The notes: generated from the letters alone by a model not told the origin. A DNA stretch of 64,000 bases from Actinomadura nitritigenes (GCF_017573545.1 NZ_JAGEOK010000004.1:124001-188000), one strand, 5' to 3'; counted from the first letter of the stretch, positions 25,607 to 33,687 are shown. Numbers and translations are program-made.

Positions 25607-25801
25607 TCAGGAATGGGTTTTGGTCAGGGATTGAAGAACCGCGGTGACCACTCGACGGATTTCAGGTGCGGCGTTTGTCGCAGCCAGAAAGAAGCCGAAC
25701 AGCAAGCAGACGACTGCATGCCATGCGCGCAGGCTCATGTACCGCCATGCCAGCCACATAACGGCCGCCAGCACCATCCAGAGCGGAAACGACACGTTCA
25801 T
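25607..25801 (-). CDS. Small two-helix membrane protein (Spd-like)
   Basis: The 64-residue protein consists mostly of two hydrophobic segments, LWMVLAAVMWLAWRYMSL and AVVCLLFGFFLAATNA. GGAGGTGAGTTCCCTCA precedes the ATG. Small membrane proteins beside TraB act in plasmid spreading (Spd) in Streptomyces; homology to a named Spd protein cannot be shown here. Confidence 0.65.
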   Translation of the reverse strand: MNVSFPLWMVLAAVMWLAWRYMSLRAWHAVVCLLFGFFLAATNAAPEIRRVVTAVLQSLTKTHS

Positions 25802-25851
25802 TGAGGGAACTCACCTCCTTCACTGAGTCGGGAGATGGCCGGTTTTCGGGA

Positions 25852-26007
25852 TCAGAGCCACAGGTCGGGAAACCGGGATCCTTGCTTGCGGCGACGCCAG
25901 CGAGCCCGCGCGCGGCATTTGCGGCACTTCCGGTTACCCGGCTCCACTCGGGCACCACACACGCACCGGAAACCGGTGATGATGCGAGGCATCTGCGTTT
26001 GGTTCAT
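25852..26007 (-). CDS. Small zinc-ribbon protein
   Basis: The 51-residue protein has two Cys pairs, FRCVCGAR and NRKCRKCRARAR, followed by a basic WRRRKQG tail. This is the pattern of a small zinc ribbon that binds nucleic acid. GGAGGTAAGCAG precedes ATG 26007. Below usual ORF cut-offs. It lies between two small membrane-protein genes on the same strand. Function unknown. Confidence 0.65.
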   Translation of the reverse strand: MNQTQMPRIITGFRCVCGARVEPGNRKCRKCRARARWRRRKQGSRFPDLWL

Positions 26008-26011
26008 CTGC

Positions 26012-26221
26012 TTACCTCCGAGCCTTGACGCGGGCGGGGAGGTCGTCGCACGTCTGCGTGCGCAGCAGTCTGCGGGAGGCGATACCCGCGCTGGAGGAGG
26101 CGGTAGCGTTACGAAGGACGCGACGCTCTTCCGAGTGGATACCGATGACGAGCATCGCGAAGATGCCGGACACGGCTCCGGCGAGAAACACTGCGATGAT
26201 GGACGCGAGAATGAGGATCAT
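26012..26221 (-). CDS. Small single-span membrane protein
   Basis: The 69-residue protein has an N-terminal hydrophobic segment (ILILASIIAVFLAGAVSGIF) and a basic Arg-rich tail (ASRRLLRTQTCDDL). AAAGGGAGTGATCCCCG precedes the ATG. It is probably part of the transfer operon; no family recognised. It stops 5 nt before the zinc-ribbon start. Confidence 0.55.
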   Translation of the reverse strand: MILILASIIAVFLAGAVSGIFAMLVIGIHSEERRVLRNATASSSAGIASRRLLRTQTCDDLPARVKARR

Positions 26222-26233
26222 CGGGGATCACTC

Positions 26234-26285
26234 CCTTTCACCTACTGGGGGAACCTACGCCAGTGACAGTAGGTCCGGTGAAAGG
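26234..26285. promoter_or_regulatory. Imperfect inverted repeat upstream of the small-gene operon
   Basis: CCTTTCACC/GGTGAAAGG (9 bp) encloses CCTACTG/CAGTAGG (7 bp). It lies directly upstream of the 26012-26221 gene, including its Shine-Dalgarno, so it could be an operator or an RNA hairpin occluding translation. The flanking AT-rich ATATATATCGCC stretch may hold the promoter. Confidence 0.45.
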
Positions 26286-26375
26286 AGCACACCTATCCCA
26301 GGATGAGATCCTGCGCTGATATATATCGCCGTCGAATATCGCGGTGAGATAATCGCGCTCGGGAGCGCGTAAGAG

Positions 26376-26678
26376 TCATAGTCCCTGATCAGGGGCAAGT
26401 TTGCGCAGGGTGTTACGTATCAAGCGCGCGGCCACGTCCATCCGGTTCCCTGGACAGATGGGGATGGGCTTGTGCCGACCATCTTGGTCAACCCACACCC
26501 ACCAGTCCGGCCCGTTGGGCCTGAGCGGCTCGCAGGCGAGTAGCGGAAGGCGAACGCCGCATCGGGGGTAGCCGCCCATCCGTAGGAGCCCGAGACGTCC
26601 CTCAGAGCGCGCGGTCACAGTCCACCCATCACGGCCGAGAGCGACCCTAAGCAGGACCTCTCGCGTAGGGGTGATCAC
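26376..26678 (-). CDS. AICE hypothetical protein
   Basis: The 100-residue protein contains a Trp-rich centre (NGPDWWVWVDQDG) and a C-terminal helix MDVAARLIRNTLRKL. The pattern resembles small AICE proteins of unknown function. It overlaps the DUF397 gene stop by 4 nt, so it is translationally coupled to it. Confidence 0.6.
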   Translation of the reverse strand: MITPTREVLLRVALGRDGWTVTARSEGRLGLLRMGGYPRCGVRLPLLACEPLRPNGPDWWVWVDQDGRHKPIPICPGNRMDVAARLIRNTLRKLAPDQGL

Positions 26679-26863
26679 AATGCCTCGCTGTTCACAGCCT
26701 GCATCAGGCGTTGCCAGTTACGGCGGGTCACCAAGATCACGGGGCCGTTCCGGTCGGTTGAATCACGCACTGCGACGAACCCCGGGCCGTTGGCCACCTC
26801 GACGCATCCTTGTTGATTCAGCTCCTCGCACCGAGAAGCCCTCCGGTACTTCAGCACGCGCAT
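26675..26863 (-). CDS. DUF397 protein
   Basis: The 62-residue protein has the DUF397 pattern: YRRASRCEELNQQGCVEVA, FVAVRDSTDRNGPVI and a C-terminal NWQRLMQAV. DUF397 proteins are small partners of XRE regulators in actinomycetes. The long frame to 27115 is antisense or shadow sequence upstream of this start. The first 101 nt overlap the 3' end of the preceding gene in another frame. Confidence 0.7.
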   Translation of the reverse strand: MRVLKYRRASRCEELNQQGCVEVANGPGFVAVRDSTDRNGPVILVTRRNWQRLMQAVNSEAL

Positions 26864-27155
26864 TCTCGGCTTGCCCCTTCTCGCTAGCCTCTTTGAGTTT
26901 CTGCGGGCATGCGCAGGCGAAAGCCACGTAACAGAACCGGTCGACCCGATAGGAGCAGTAACCACGGTCGATCGCACGTAGCGCGTCGTCATACCTGGTG
27001 TCACCGGTTGCACGACCATCCGCCATGAGCAGACTGCGCAGAACCTCACGTGCCCTCGTGCGGTCATACCGCTCACTGAACGTCTCCCACATCCCACGAC
27101 GGGACGTCGCCACATGCCAGTGATCGGGCGCTACGGGAAGGCCCCCCGTCAGCAT
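26763..27155 (-). CDS. AICE hypothetical protein
   Basis: The 130-residue protein has a helical N-terminal half (ERYDRTRAREVLRSLLM, then DDALRAIDRGYCSYRVD) and a CYVAFACACP stretch with three Cys. ATG 27155 overlaps the stop of the upstream gene. Its last third overlaps the DUF397 gene in another frame, so the real end may be compressed by drift. Function unknown. Confidence 0.55.
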   Translation of the reverse strand: MLTGGLPVAPDHWHVATSRRGMWETFSERYDRTRAREVLRSLLMADGRATGDTRYDDALRAIDRGYCSYRVDRFCYVAFACACPQKLKEASEKGQAENARAEVPEGFSVRGAESTRMRRGGQRPGVRRSA

Positions 27156-27487
27156 GCGCTGTCTTGGCAATCGGGCCCACATGCGGCCCGAGCCGTCACG
27201 TGGGTCCCTGCGAGGTAGCCCACGATGCGGACGCTTGCGTCAATGATCTGATCTGCTGGCGCGATCGGCTCCCGCCACGAGGTATAGAACCACCGGGTAC
27301 CGCCGTCCTCGGACCGGGCGCGGCACGTGATCGTGTCGCTCGTCCTTGACGACTCGACGCAGCACCCTTGCGTCTGGGGGTTCAGGACCTTGAGACCGCG
27401 CGTGGTCAGCTCGACCTGGAGGCGACGCGCAGACAAGTGCGCACCCAGCGCCGCCAACGGGTCATAGTCACCCGTACGATCATCCAT
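27149..27487 (-). CDS. AICE hypothetical protein
   Basis: The 112-residue protein begins MDDRTGDYDPLAALGAHLSA and has an RWFYTSWREPIAPA segment and a Cys-containing C-terminus (CGPDCQDSAC). It resembles small regulatory-region genes of AICEs, but no domain is recognised. It is the first gene of the minus-strand series, divergent from the XRE regulator; the 298-nt gap holds both promoters. Confidence 0.55.
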   Translation of the reverse strand: MDDRTGDYDPLAALGAHLSARRLQVELTTRGLKVLNPQTQGCCVESSRTSDTITCRARSEDGGTRWFYTSWREPIAPADQIIDASVRIVGYLAGTHVTARAACGPDCQDSAC

Positions 27488-27785
27488 AGCCAGGACCTCA
27501 CTTCCTGGTCAGGCCCCGGGTCCCCCGATGTTGGCGCATCGGGCCGGGGCCGCTTTGTCTCTACGGCACGCCAAGGGAGTCCGCACGAAGTTGATCGGGA
27601 CGCTTCATGTCGAGATGCGCGGACAGCCGTTTCTCTGACCCTGCGTGAGTGGCGCTCCGCCGGTCACGCGGAACGCTGGCAGCCGGCAGGGCCCTAGCAA
27701 ATCTCACGGTGATATAGCACGATGTGATGGACTTGGAGCGTCACGATCCCCCGAACGCGGTACCAGGGAGCGGATACGCCGAGCC

Positions 27786-29219
27786 ATGGCCGTTGACCAG
27801 CAGACCTTTCAGGACACCCTTGATCGTGTTTTCGCACGTCAGGACACCCTTGAGGCTTGCAAGAGCCGCGACCTCGGGGCCATCCTCCGCATCCTTGGCA
27901 GACACGGTGTCACTCAGGGGCAGGTTGCATCTCGGACCGGTATCGCCCAAGGTCGTCTGAGTGAGTACAAAACCGGCAAACGGGTCCCCGAGAAGACGTC
28001 CGTCTTCGAAAGCTTTGCCAACGGGCTCAACATGCCCGCCCCTGCTCGTAGGGCCATGGGTCTCGCCCCAAGGCAGGAGGCAGACCCAACCCCACAGAAC
28101 GGCGGCAGCGACTTACAAACCCCCCTCGACGCTTTCGACATATTGCAACTCGCGACGGAAGCTGGGAGGCGAGGAGGCGAAGTGAGGCGGCGCGAAATGC
28201 TCGAACTCGCTGCCACCATCGGCGCAGGGATGGCCTTCGGGCGAAACGACATGTGGGAGCGCCTTGCCTATGCAATCACCAAGCCAGCGGCGGTAGACGA
28301 GCCCCTTGTCCGTGAGATGGAACTCCGCTCGGAAGGCTTCCATCAACTCGACCTCGTGATGCCATCACGAAGCCTCTTCAAAGCGATTCTGGCTCATCTC
28401 AACGAGCTGACCACGCTCCTCAACGGCATGGCCGATGACCCTCACAATGAGCTGAGGAAGCGACTCATCATCTCAGCAGGAGAAAGCAGCGTTCTCGCTG
28501 GATGGTGGGCAAGCGATTTCGGAAACATGGCCGCTGCTCGCACCCTCTACGAGACAGCAGAAAGAGCAGCCAAAGAGGCATCCGACCCTGCAATTAACGC
28601 TTGTCTGCTGGCCTACAAGAGCTACATCCCCAGCATGAGGGGAGCGCATGGCCGGTCCCGCGCACTCCTCACAGAGGCTCTACGAGTGCTACCCGCTTCT
28701 GTCTCACCAACGACTGAGGCATGGCTAGCGGCACGCCATGCCGAAGAAAGCGCGGCGCTAGGTGACAGGAAGCAAGCGCTGGAATCATGGGGTCGAGCAG
28801 AAGACGCCTTCAGCGTCGCGGACCCTGCCGAGGATCGCTCTTGGACATGCTTTTTCGATCAAGCACGATTCGACTCGTGCCGTATCTCGACCTACGCCAA
28901 CATCCCGGGTCGACTCGATAAGGCCGAGGAGATCGCAAGCGACATGATCGCATCGGTCGGCGATTTCGAACAAAAGCGCGTGGCGATCGTCCTCGGCGAC
29001 ATCGCAGCGGCGCACCTGAGACACGGCCACATCAACGAGGCATCCCGCATAGCCAAAGATGGCCTTGCCGCTGTACGCGAATCGGAGTTCGCCATGTGGC
29101 TACCGAAGTTCGAAGAGGTAGCCAAGGGCGTAAACCAGTGGCGAACCAAGGATCCAGTGAGATCCTTCCTGGAAGACCTCGCAGTTACGAAGCGTCAGTT
29201 TGGCGCGTCTGCTCGGTGA
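27786..29219 (+). CDS. XRE family regulator with TPR-like C-terminal region
   Basis: The 477-residue protein has an N-terminal HTH (GVTQGQVASRTGIAQGRLSE) followed by about 350 helical residues in TPR-like repeats (LARYLA-type pairs, e.g. AAARTLYETAERAAKEA). This is the Rgg/PlcR-like or Pra-type layout of AICE activators. An odd dyad TCAC-G-GTGA lies at 27704-27712 in the promoter. It is divergent from the transfer genes and probably controls them. GC content falls along the gene. Its last 35 nt overlap the convergent cutA. Confidence 0.8.
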   Translation: MAVDQQTFQDTLDRVFARQDTLEACKSRDLGAILRILGRHGVTQGQVASRTGIAQGRLSEYKTGKRVPEKTSVFESFANGLNMPAPARRAMGLAPRQEADPTPQNGGSDLQTPLDAFDILQLATEAGRRGGEVRRREMLELAATIGAGMAFGRNDMWERLAYAITKPAAVDEPLVREMELRSEGFHQLDLVMPSRSLFKAILAHLNELTTLLNGMADDPHNELRKRLIISAGESSVLAGWWASDFGNMAAARTLYETAERAAKEASDPAINACLLAYKSYIPSMRGAHGRSRALLTEALRVLPASVSPTTEAWLAARHAEESAALGDRKQALESWGRAEDAFSVADPAEDRSWTCFFDQARFDSCRISTYANIPGRLDKAEEIASDMIASVGDFEQKRVAIVLGDIAAAHLRHGHINEASRIAKDGLAAVRESEFAMWLPKFEEVAKGVNQWRTKDPVRSFLEDLAVTKRQFGASAR

Positions 29220-29517
29220 TCCAGTCGAGGTAATCCTCATTGCCCTCGATGATCGGCGTCGCGATAATCTCTGGCACGTCGTAGCTGTGGTTTTCCTTGA
29301 TGAACTTCTTGAGGGCAGGCACGATCTCACCAGTCGTCTTGATGAGGAGCTGCCACTCCTGCTCGTTCTGAACCTTGCCATCCCACCAGTACAGCGAGCG
29401 AATCGGCCCGACGACCTGAGCGCAGGCAGCCAACCGAGCATCGGTGATGCGGGCTGCAAGCTCAAGCGCATGCTCCTCGCTGTCCGTCGTCGTCAATACC
29501 TGCACATAGTTCGACAT
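29185..29517 (-). CDS. cutA: CutA1 divalent-cation tolerance protein
   Basis: The 110-residue protein matches CutA1 throughout: LTTTDSEEHALELAARI, LAACAQVVGPIRSLYWW, EWQLLIKTT, then ENHSYDVPEIIATP. CutA1 forms stable trimers and is linked to copper tolerance, though its role is poorly defined. It lies inside the AICE as cargo, convergent with and overlapping the XRE gene by 35 nt. Confidence 0.93.
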   Translation of the reverse strand: MSNYVQVLTTTDSEEHALELAARITDARLAACAQVVGPIRSLYWWDGKVQNEQEWQLLIKTTGEIVPALKKFIKENHSYDVPEIIATPIIEGNEDYLDWITEQTRQTDAS

Positions 29518-29561
29518 GATTCAATCCCTTCTACGCTATCACCCAGCCAGCATGATGAAGT

Positions 29562-30695
29562 TCAATCAGACTCCACCGAAAGAAGTGCATTGGGAACCAT
29601 TTGAACTATTTCACCCTCTTGAACTTCATCTGGTATACGATATTCCGTACGCGTTGCGCGAACGGACAGGATTACTGGCGCCTTCTCTACAGAAGCACTG
29701 AATTCAGATGGAAGTGGCATCAATCCACCGGATCGATCCACTTGCAGCCCAACACCTGCTCGAAGAACCTCGGAATGATCAGCGCAACGCTGCGCCAATG
29801 CTTGCATATCCCGAATGAGCACCTTCACATACTGCTTAAAGTAGTCAAAGTGGATAACGTCGAAGTATCTGATCATGGAATTTACTCTACCACCTCCATC
29901 ACTTTCGCGAAGGGGTTCCATTCGTGACACACGTATCCAGGGTGTATTCATAAGCATTTGCTTTCCTTGATGAAGGTAGACTCCCACCATTGGCGCCCTA
30001 AGCACTGCCAGACAAACGATAAAGTTGAGCCTTACTCTATTCTTGGGTTGCCGAATTTCATAGCTAGACTTCAGGTAGTCTGCAGCCTTACTAAGCGGCA
30101 TTGTAATCGCGCGATATGTATCCTCGCCCGTTAGCTCAAGCTTAGAGCCACCCTTACGCAACACCTTCGCAAAGGATATAGCGACAGGGGCTGGCATGTT
30201 GCAGAATTCTAGGTTCTCTGCATTGAGCGCGTTCTGCAAGCTTATACTAAGAGATGCGCCGGTAGGCTTGCCATCTGACGAAGCTCTGAAAATTTTCAAT
30301 CGACCATCTGGCAATCCTACTATTTCGGGGTAATTGAACGTCTCTCCAGACAACTCGGAACGCAAAAAGAAGACATAAGGCAATTCGCTTTGCTTGCACT
30401 CAATCAACATGTCAAGGTGAGGCAATATTTGCCGCCGACGAATTGTTTCGGGGCTAGAAAGGGGCACTTTTGCCCAAATATCTAGCGTTCGCGTTTGCTC
30501 TGATTCGGAATCAACGAACGCCCACTCCTCTTGAATGAACGAACGACCACCTAGCTCAGACAATGCGGATCGCAGGTCACGAGCTACTTCAGCTTGAAAT
30601 GGATAACCCGACCTTCTGACTGCTTCCATCAAAGATGCAGCGGAAATACCGGCGCCAAGCTGCCCAGCGTCCGACTCGCTTGCCATCGAAGCCAT
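29562..30695 (-). CDS. PD-(D/E)xK nuclease-like protein, AICE cargo
   Basis: The 377-residue protein (from ATG 30695) has the restriction-endonuclease-like core: Glu in YPFQAEVARDL, D72 in RTLDIWAK, and E99-C-K101 in DMLIECKQSELPYVFFL. No methyltransferase or helicase is adjacent. The C-terminal half is unrecognised. GC content is near 47%, far below the surroundings, and codon use is atypical, indicating transfer. The start is uncertain: the frame extends to 30839 and ATG 30710 or 30686 are alternatives. A solitary defence nuclease is the best inference. Confidence 0.7.
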   Translation of the reverse strand: MASMASESDAGQLGAGISAASLMEAVRRSGYPFQAEVARDLRSALSELGGRSFIQEEWAFVDSESEQTRTLDIWAKVPLSSPETIRRRQILPHLDMLIECKQSELPYVFFLRSELSGETFNYPEIVGLPDGRLKIFRASSDGKPTGASLSISLQNALNAENLEFCNMPAPVAISFAKVLRKGGSKLELTGEDTYRAITMPLSKAADYLKSSYEIRQPKNRVRLNFIVCLAVLRAPMVGVYLHQGKQMLMNTPWIRVSRMEPLRESDGGGRVNSMIRYFDVIHFDYFKQYVKVLIRDMQALAQRCADHSEVLRAGVGLQVDRSGGLMPLPSEFSASVEKAPVILSVRATRTEYRIPDEVQEGEIVQMVPNALLSVESD

Positions 30696-30842
30696 CACCC
30701 CAAAATACATCTTCCTGCCTATCGATGCTACTAGAAGTGGATATCCATCGATAGATTGGGGGAAGGCAAAGGCATGCGAAGTCATGACATGGGACAGTCT
30801 GAGGTACGAAGAGGGTTGGACGCGAAGACAGGGCAACAAGAA

Positions 30843-30872
30843 GGGCCCGCCGAGCTTACGCCCGGCGAGCCC
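30843..30872 (-). terminator. Hairpin terminator after the DUF2637 gene
   Basis: GGGC.CGCCG.GC pairs with GC.CGGCG.GCCC (two mismatches) 17 nt after the DUF2637 stop. Confidence 0.6.
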
Positions 30873-30889
30873 TGTGGGTTGGCGCTAGT

Positions 30890-31501
30890 CTAGCTGGTGT
30901 GTTCCACGGTGCTGATGATCTGTTTGACCCTGCGTCGGTCGATGCCGTGTCGGTCGGCTAGTGCCCGTTGTGAGAGTGGCTTGCCCGGACCGTTCAGGCT
31001 CGCCACATAGTCAGCAAGAACCGCTTGTTTGGGAGTCTGTTCCACTTTGGTGCAGTCTGGTTCAGACTCCGTTGACGCTGGCTCCGCGGGGTCGGGCTGT
31101 CCGAGCGTTCCCGCTGATGACGTAGCGTTCCGCGTGAGCATCATCAGCAGCTCGAACGAGCCAACGAGAGCGAGTGCCGGCCATGCACTGACGAGGGCCC
31201 CAGTGGGACCGTGGTTCAGGCCGTGCGCCACATTGGCGCCGATGGTGGCCACGATGCCCACAGCCAGGCTCCACTTGGCCAACGCTGGTACGCCTTGCTT
31301 CCGGCGGCTTGCGTCCAGGATCACCATGGAAGCGGCCCAGATGAGACCGTCGACGGTGAACGGCACCAACCGGGCCGTCAGACCGGTCTCGCCATGGGTG
31401 CGTACCAACTCGTACGCATGGCGGTACGAGATCACGGCCGCGATCACGGCAACGATGCCCACGGCAAGCGCTGTGGTGATCCGAGTGAGGTGATCAGCCA
31501 T
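30890..31501 (-). CDS. DUF2637 membrane protein with C-terminal HTH
   Basis: The 203-residue protein has four hydrophobic segments in DUF2637 pattern: AVGIVAVIAAVISYRHAYEL, VDGLIWAASMVILDASRR, LAVGIVATIGANVAHG and WPALALVGSFELLMML. A linker then leads to a DNA-binding-type helical pair (LSQRALADRHGIDRRRVKQI). DUF2637 proteins are frequent on AICEs and plasmids (SpdB-like) and are thought to aid intramycelial spread. Confidence 0.88.
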   Translation of the reverse strand: MADHLTRITTALAVGIVAVIAAVISYRHAYELVRTHGETGLTARLVPFTVDGLIWAASMVILDASRRKQGVPALAKWSLAVGIVATIGANVAHGLNHGPTGALVSAWPALALVGSFELLMMLTRNATSSAGTLGQPDPAEPASTESEPDCTKVEQTPKQAVLADYVASLNGPGKPLSQRALADRHGIDRRRVKQIISTVEHTS

Positions 31502-31719
31502 GGGCCAACTCCTCTCGGAACGTTGAGCACCAGCGGGTCATTCTCGTTGCGCCCCATGGCGAGGAGTTCGGCGATCGTGAGCGCCGTGATCGCTTGGTGT
31601 CGGTTGAGGGGCGTCGGCCACGTGCTGACGTGCCAGACTCCATCGACGAGAACGGCGTTGCCGACGACGGCGTCGTTCACCGTGAGGATCATGCGGGTGT
31701 CGTTAATCTTGATTGCCAT
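31444..31719 (-). CDS. AICE hypothetical protein
   Basis: The 91-residue protein has a beta-rich N-terminus (MAIKINDTRMILTVNDAVV, then DGVWHVSTWP) and a helix HQAITALTIAELLAMG. It overlaps the DUF2637 start by 58 nt, which implies coupling. GAGAGGAGCCCAC precedes the ATG. It is the last element gene before attR. No family recognised. Confidence 0.6.
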   Translation of the reverse strand: MAIKINDTRMILTVNDAVVGNAVLVDGVWHVSTWPTPLNRHQAITALTIAELLAMGRNENDPLVLNVPRGVGPWLITSLGSPQRLPWASLP

Positions 31720-31894
31720 GTGGGCTCCTCTCCCGCACCGGGGGAGTCACGGGAGCCAGAACGGGAGCCAATGCCGTCGAACAGCACGGGACCCATCCGG
31801 ACTCACCGCGACCCCATCCGGGCGTTGAAGCAGGTGAGGGGCGCCCCGTTCGGCTCTAGGTTGACCTCGACGGAGATCGATTCGCCTGATTTGC

Positions 31895-31938
31895 TTCGGG
31901 ACGAAGAGGTCGTGGGTTCAAATCCCGCCACCCCGACA
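31895..31938 (+). repeat. attR: 44-bp copy of the tRNA-Pro 3' end
   Basis: It is identical to 21378-21421. The 5' half of the tRNA is absent, so it is not a functional tRNA gene. Confidence 0.92.
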
Positions 31939-31953
31939 GAAAACGCCAGATCA

Positions 31954-31985
31954 GAGGCCGGTTCTCCGCCAAGGAGACCGGCCTC
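31954..31985 (+). terminator. Displaced native terminator of tRNA-Pro
   Basis: GAGGCCGGTTCTCC pairs with GGAGACCGGCCTC (one bulge), with TTTT 6 nt after the stem. It lies where the tRNA terminator would have been before the element integrated. Confidence 0.6.
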
Positions 31986-32254
31986 AAGATCTTTTGTCCG
32001 CGATTCGTCCGCGAACCCAACCGTCACCCACGGACACCGTCCATCCGGGACCAGCACTGAGCGGATTTTCCTCCACCGCCCCCGCGTTCAGATCCACGCT
32101 CCGTCCGCCCGCACCCAAACGCCCGGAACGGACATAGCTCCGCGTCACGCAACGGGCTAGCAAGAGACCCCACATGGCCGCCGCCCAAAACAGTGCACAC
32201 CCCCAAGGTTGGGCATGACTCCCACGGGGTCGTTCCTCGGACTACGGGGCCGCC

Positions 32255-33517
32255 ATGAGCAAGAATCTCGGCACGCTCGTTCGATCTGCCCGCGTCGCCC
32301 ACGGCTGGACGCAACGCGACCTCGCCGACCGCCTTCACTGCTCCCGCTCGACCGTCTCGCGCCTGGAGACCGGAGCACAAGCTCTGGACGACGTCGCCAC
32401 CCTCCGCCGCCTCGCCGAAGTCCTACAGATCTCCCCGACGGCGCTGGGGATCACCGCTACGGTGACGGTTCAGCCACCCGCGGAGGATGATGTGCGGCGC
32501 CGTCAGCTCTTGACCAACCTCGCCGTAACCGCTGCTGCCGCCAGCCCTCCAGCCCGTGCCATTGCATCCGCAGCCGCGGACGCACAAGCAAGACCCACGG
32601 ACCTCCTCGTTGCCCGAGTCCGCAGCGCCATGCTGACCACAGACCCTGTGGCCGCCCCAAGCCCTCCCGCCCAGCTCCGTGCCACGCTCGCCTCCGCGAT
32701 CCGCGCCTACGACAACTGCGAGTACGCCAAGCTCGCCACTGTCCTCCCACAGCTGATTACCAACGCCCACGCCACTGACAGCACCACGGACACCGTCCTG
32801 GCTGAGACCTACACCCTGGTCACACGCCTCATGATCAAGCTGGACGACCAGCTCGGGTGGATCGCAGCAGACCGGGCCCGCTTTCTCGCTGCAGCGAACG
32901 GCGACCCCCTCGTAGCCGGCGAAGCGGCCCGCAACCTAGCCGTCCTGGCACGCCGCGCCGGCTGGCACTCCGAAGCCGGGCAGATCGCGATAGGCATGGC
33001 CGAGAGCGACATCCTCCAAGGCCGCGACCCTGCTCGGACGGCCGAGCGCGGCCTTCTCGTCATGTCGGCCGCCTACACGGCAGCGCATGCCGCTGACCGC
33101 TCTGGCATGCGGGAACTAACGGACCAGGCTGCAAGGCTCGCCAATCGCCTCGGCGGTAGAGTTCTCCTCCGCGACCACGGCGGCGGCTTCAGCCCAACAG
33201 CGGTCCAGCTCCACAGGATCTCGGCCGAGTACGTCGCTGGAGACCCGGCGGCGGCCATAGCCGCAGCCCGCAAGATCCCTCCCAGCGCGCTCCCGACTGT
33301 GGAGCGCCGAGCCCGCTACTTCACAGACATCGCTCGCGCATACGGGATATGGGGCCGCCGCGATCAATGCCTGGAGGCCCTCCTGCACGCCGAACGCGCC
33401 GCACCGCAAGAGACGCACTCCCGCCCAGCCGTCCGCGACCTGGTCGCCGGCCTCCTGACCTCGGGCCGGACATCCCCGGACCTGCGCGGCCTGGCCGCCC
33501 GCTGCGGCATCCGCTGA
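32255..33517 (+). CDS. XRE family regulator with TPR-like C-terminal region
   Basis: The 420-residue protein has an N-terminal HTH (WTQRDLADRLHCSRSTVSRL, ETGAQ) and a long helical repeat region (e.g. LAETYTLVTRLMIKLDDQLG). It lacks recognisable sequence identity to the AICE regulator at 27786 beyond this layout. Such actinomycete regulators often sit upstream of a small gene with a VWDRQIALLVRDHPF-like N-terminus, as here. GC content is normal for the genome. Confidence 0.8.
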   Translation: MSKNLGTLVRSARVAHGWTQRDLADRLHCSRSTVSRLETGAQALDDVATLRRLAEVLQISPTALGITATVTVQPPAEDDVRRRQLLTNLAVTAAAASPPARAIASAAADAQARPTDLLVARVRSAMLTTDPVAAPSPPAQLRATLASAIRAYDNCEYAKLATVLPQLITNAHATDSTTDTVLAETYTLVTRLMIKLDDQLGWIAADRARFLAAANGDPLVAGEAARNLAVLARRAGWHSEAGQIAIGMAESDILQGRDPARTAERGLLVMSAAYTAAHAADRSGMRELTDQAARLANRLGGRVLLRDHGGGFSPTAVQLHRISAEYVAGDPAAAIAAARKIPPSALPTVERRARYFTDIARAYGIWGRRDQCLEALLHAERAAPQETHSRPAVRDLVAGLLTSGRTSPDLRGLAARCGIR

Positions 33518-33687
33518 CACCCAACCGCTCAACGTAAGCCGCACAGCCAGCGCACACCAGAGCATGTGCAAGGGACGCACACCCTGTCCGGCACCTGCAC
33601 ACACGCCTCCTCAAACCGCACCGTTGACCGACCTTGGAGTTAAGGCCGCACAAGACGGCCAAGGCCAATCGGCTGAAGGAGGCCATC

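Larger units (their letters stand above)
21378..31938. mobile_element. Integrated actinomycete conjugative element (AICE) in tRNA-Pro
   Basis: The element is bounded by 44-bp identical repeats, the left one restoring the tRNA 3' end. It carries the AICE core of integrase, excisionase and TraB/FtsK, plus DUF2637 and other small transfer-type proteins. Cargo includes CutA and a PD-(D/E)xK protein. No Rep protein (RepSA, RepAM or prim-pol) was recognised, so autonomous replication is doubtful or uses an unfamiliar initiator. Confidence 0.9.

Noticed and set aside
26904..27115. N-terminal extension of the DUF397 gene to 27115
   Set aside because: The added residues do not resemble DUF397 and lie in the shadow of the 26763-27155 gene.
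30696..30839. N-terminal extension of the PD-(D/E)xK protein to 30839
   Set aside because: The extension would begin 4 nt from the DUF2637 terminator and shows no domain or Shine-Dalgarno support.
31878..31938. A second tRNA-Pro gene
   Set aside because: Only the 3' 44 bp are present; the acceptor 5' arm and D arm are missing. It is attR.
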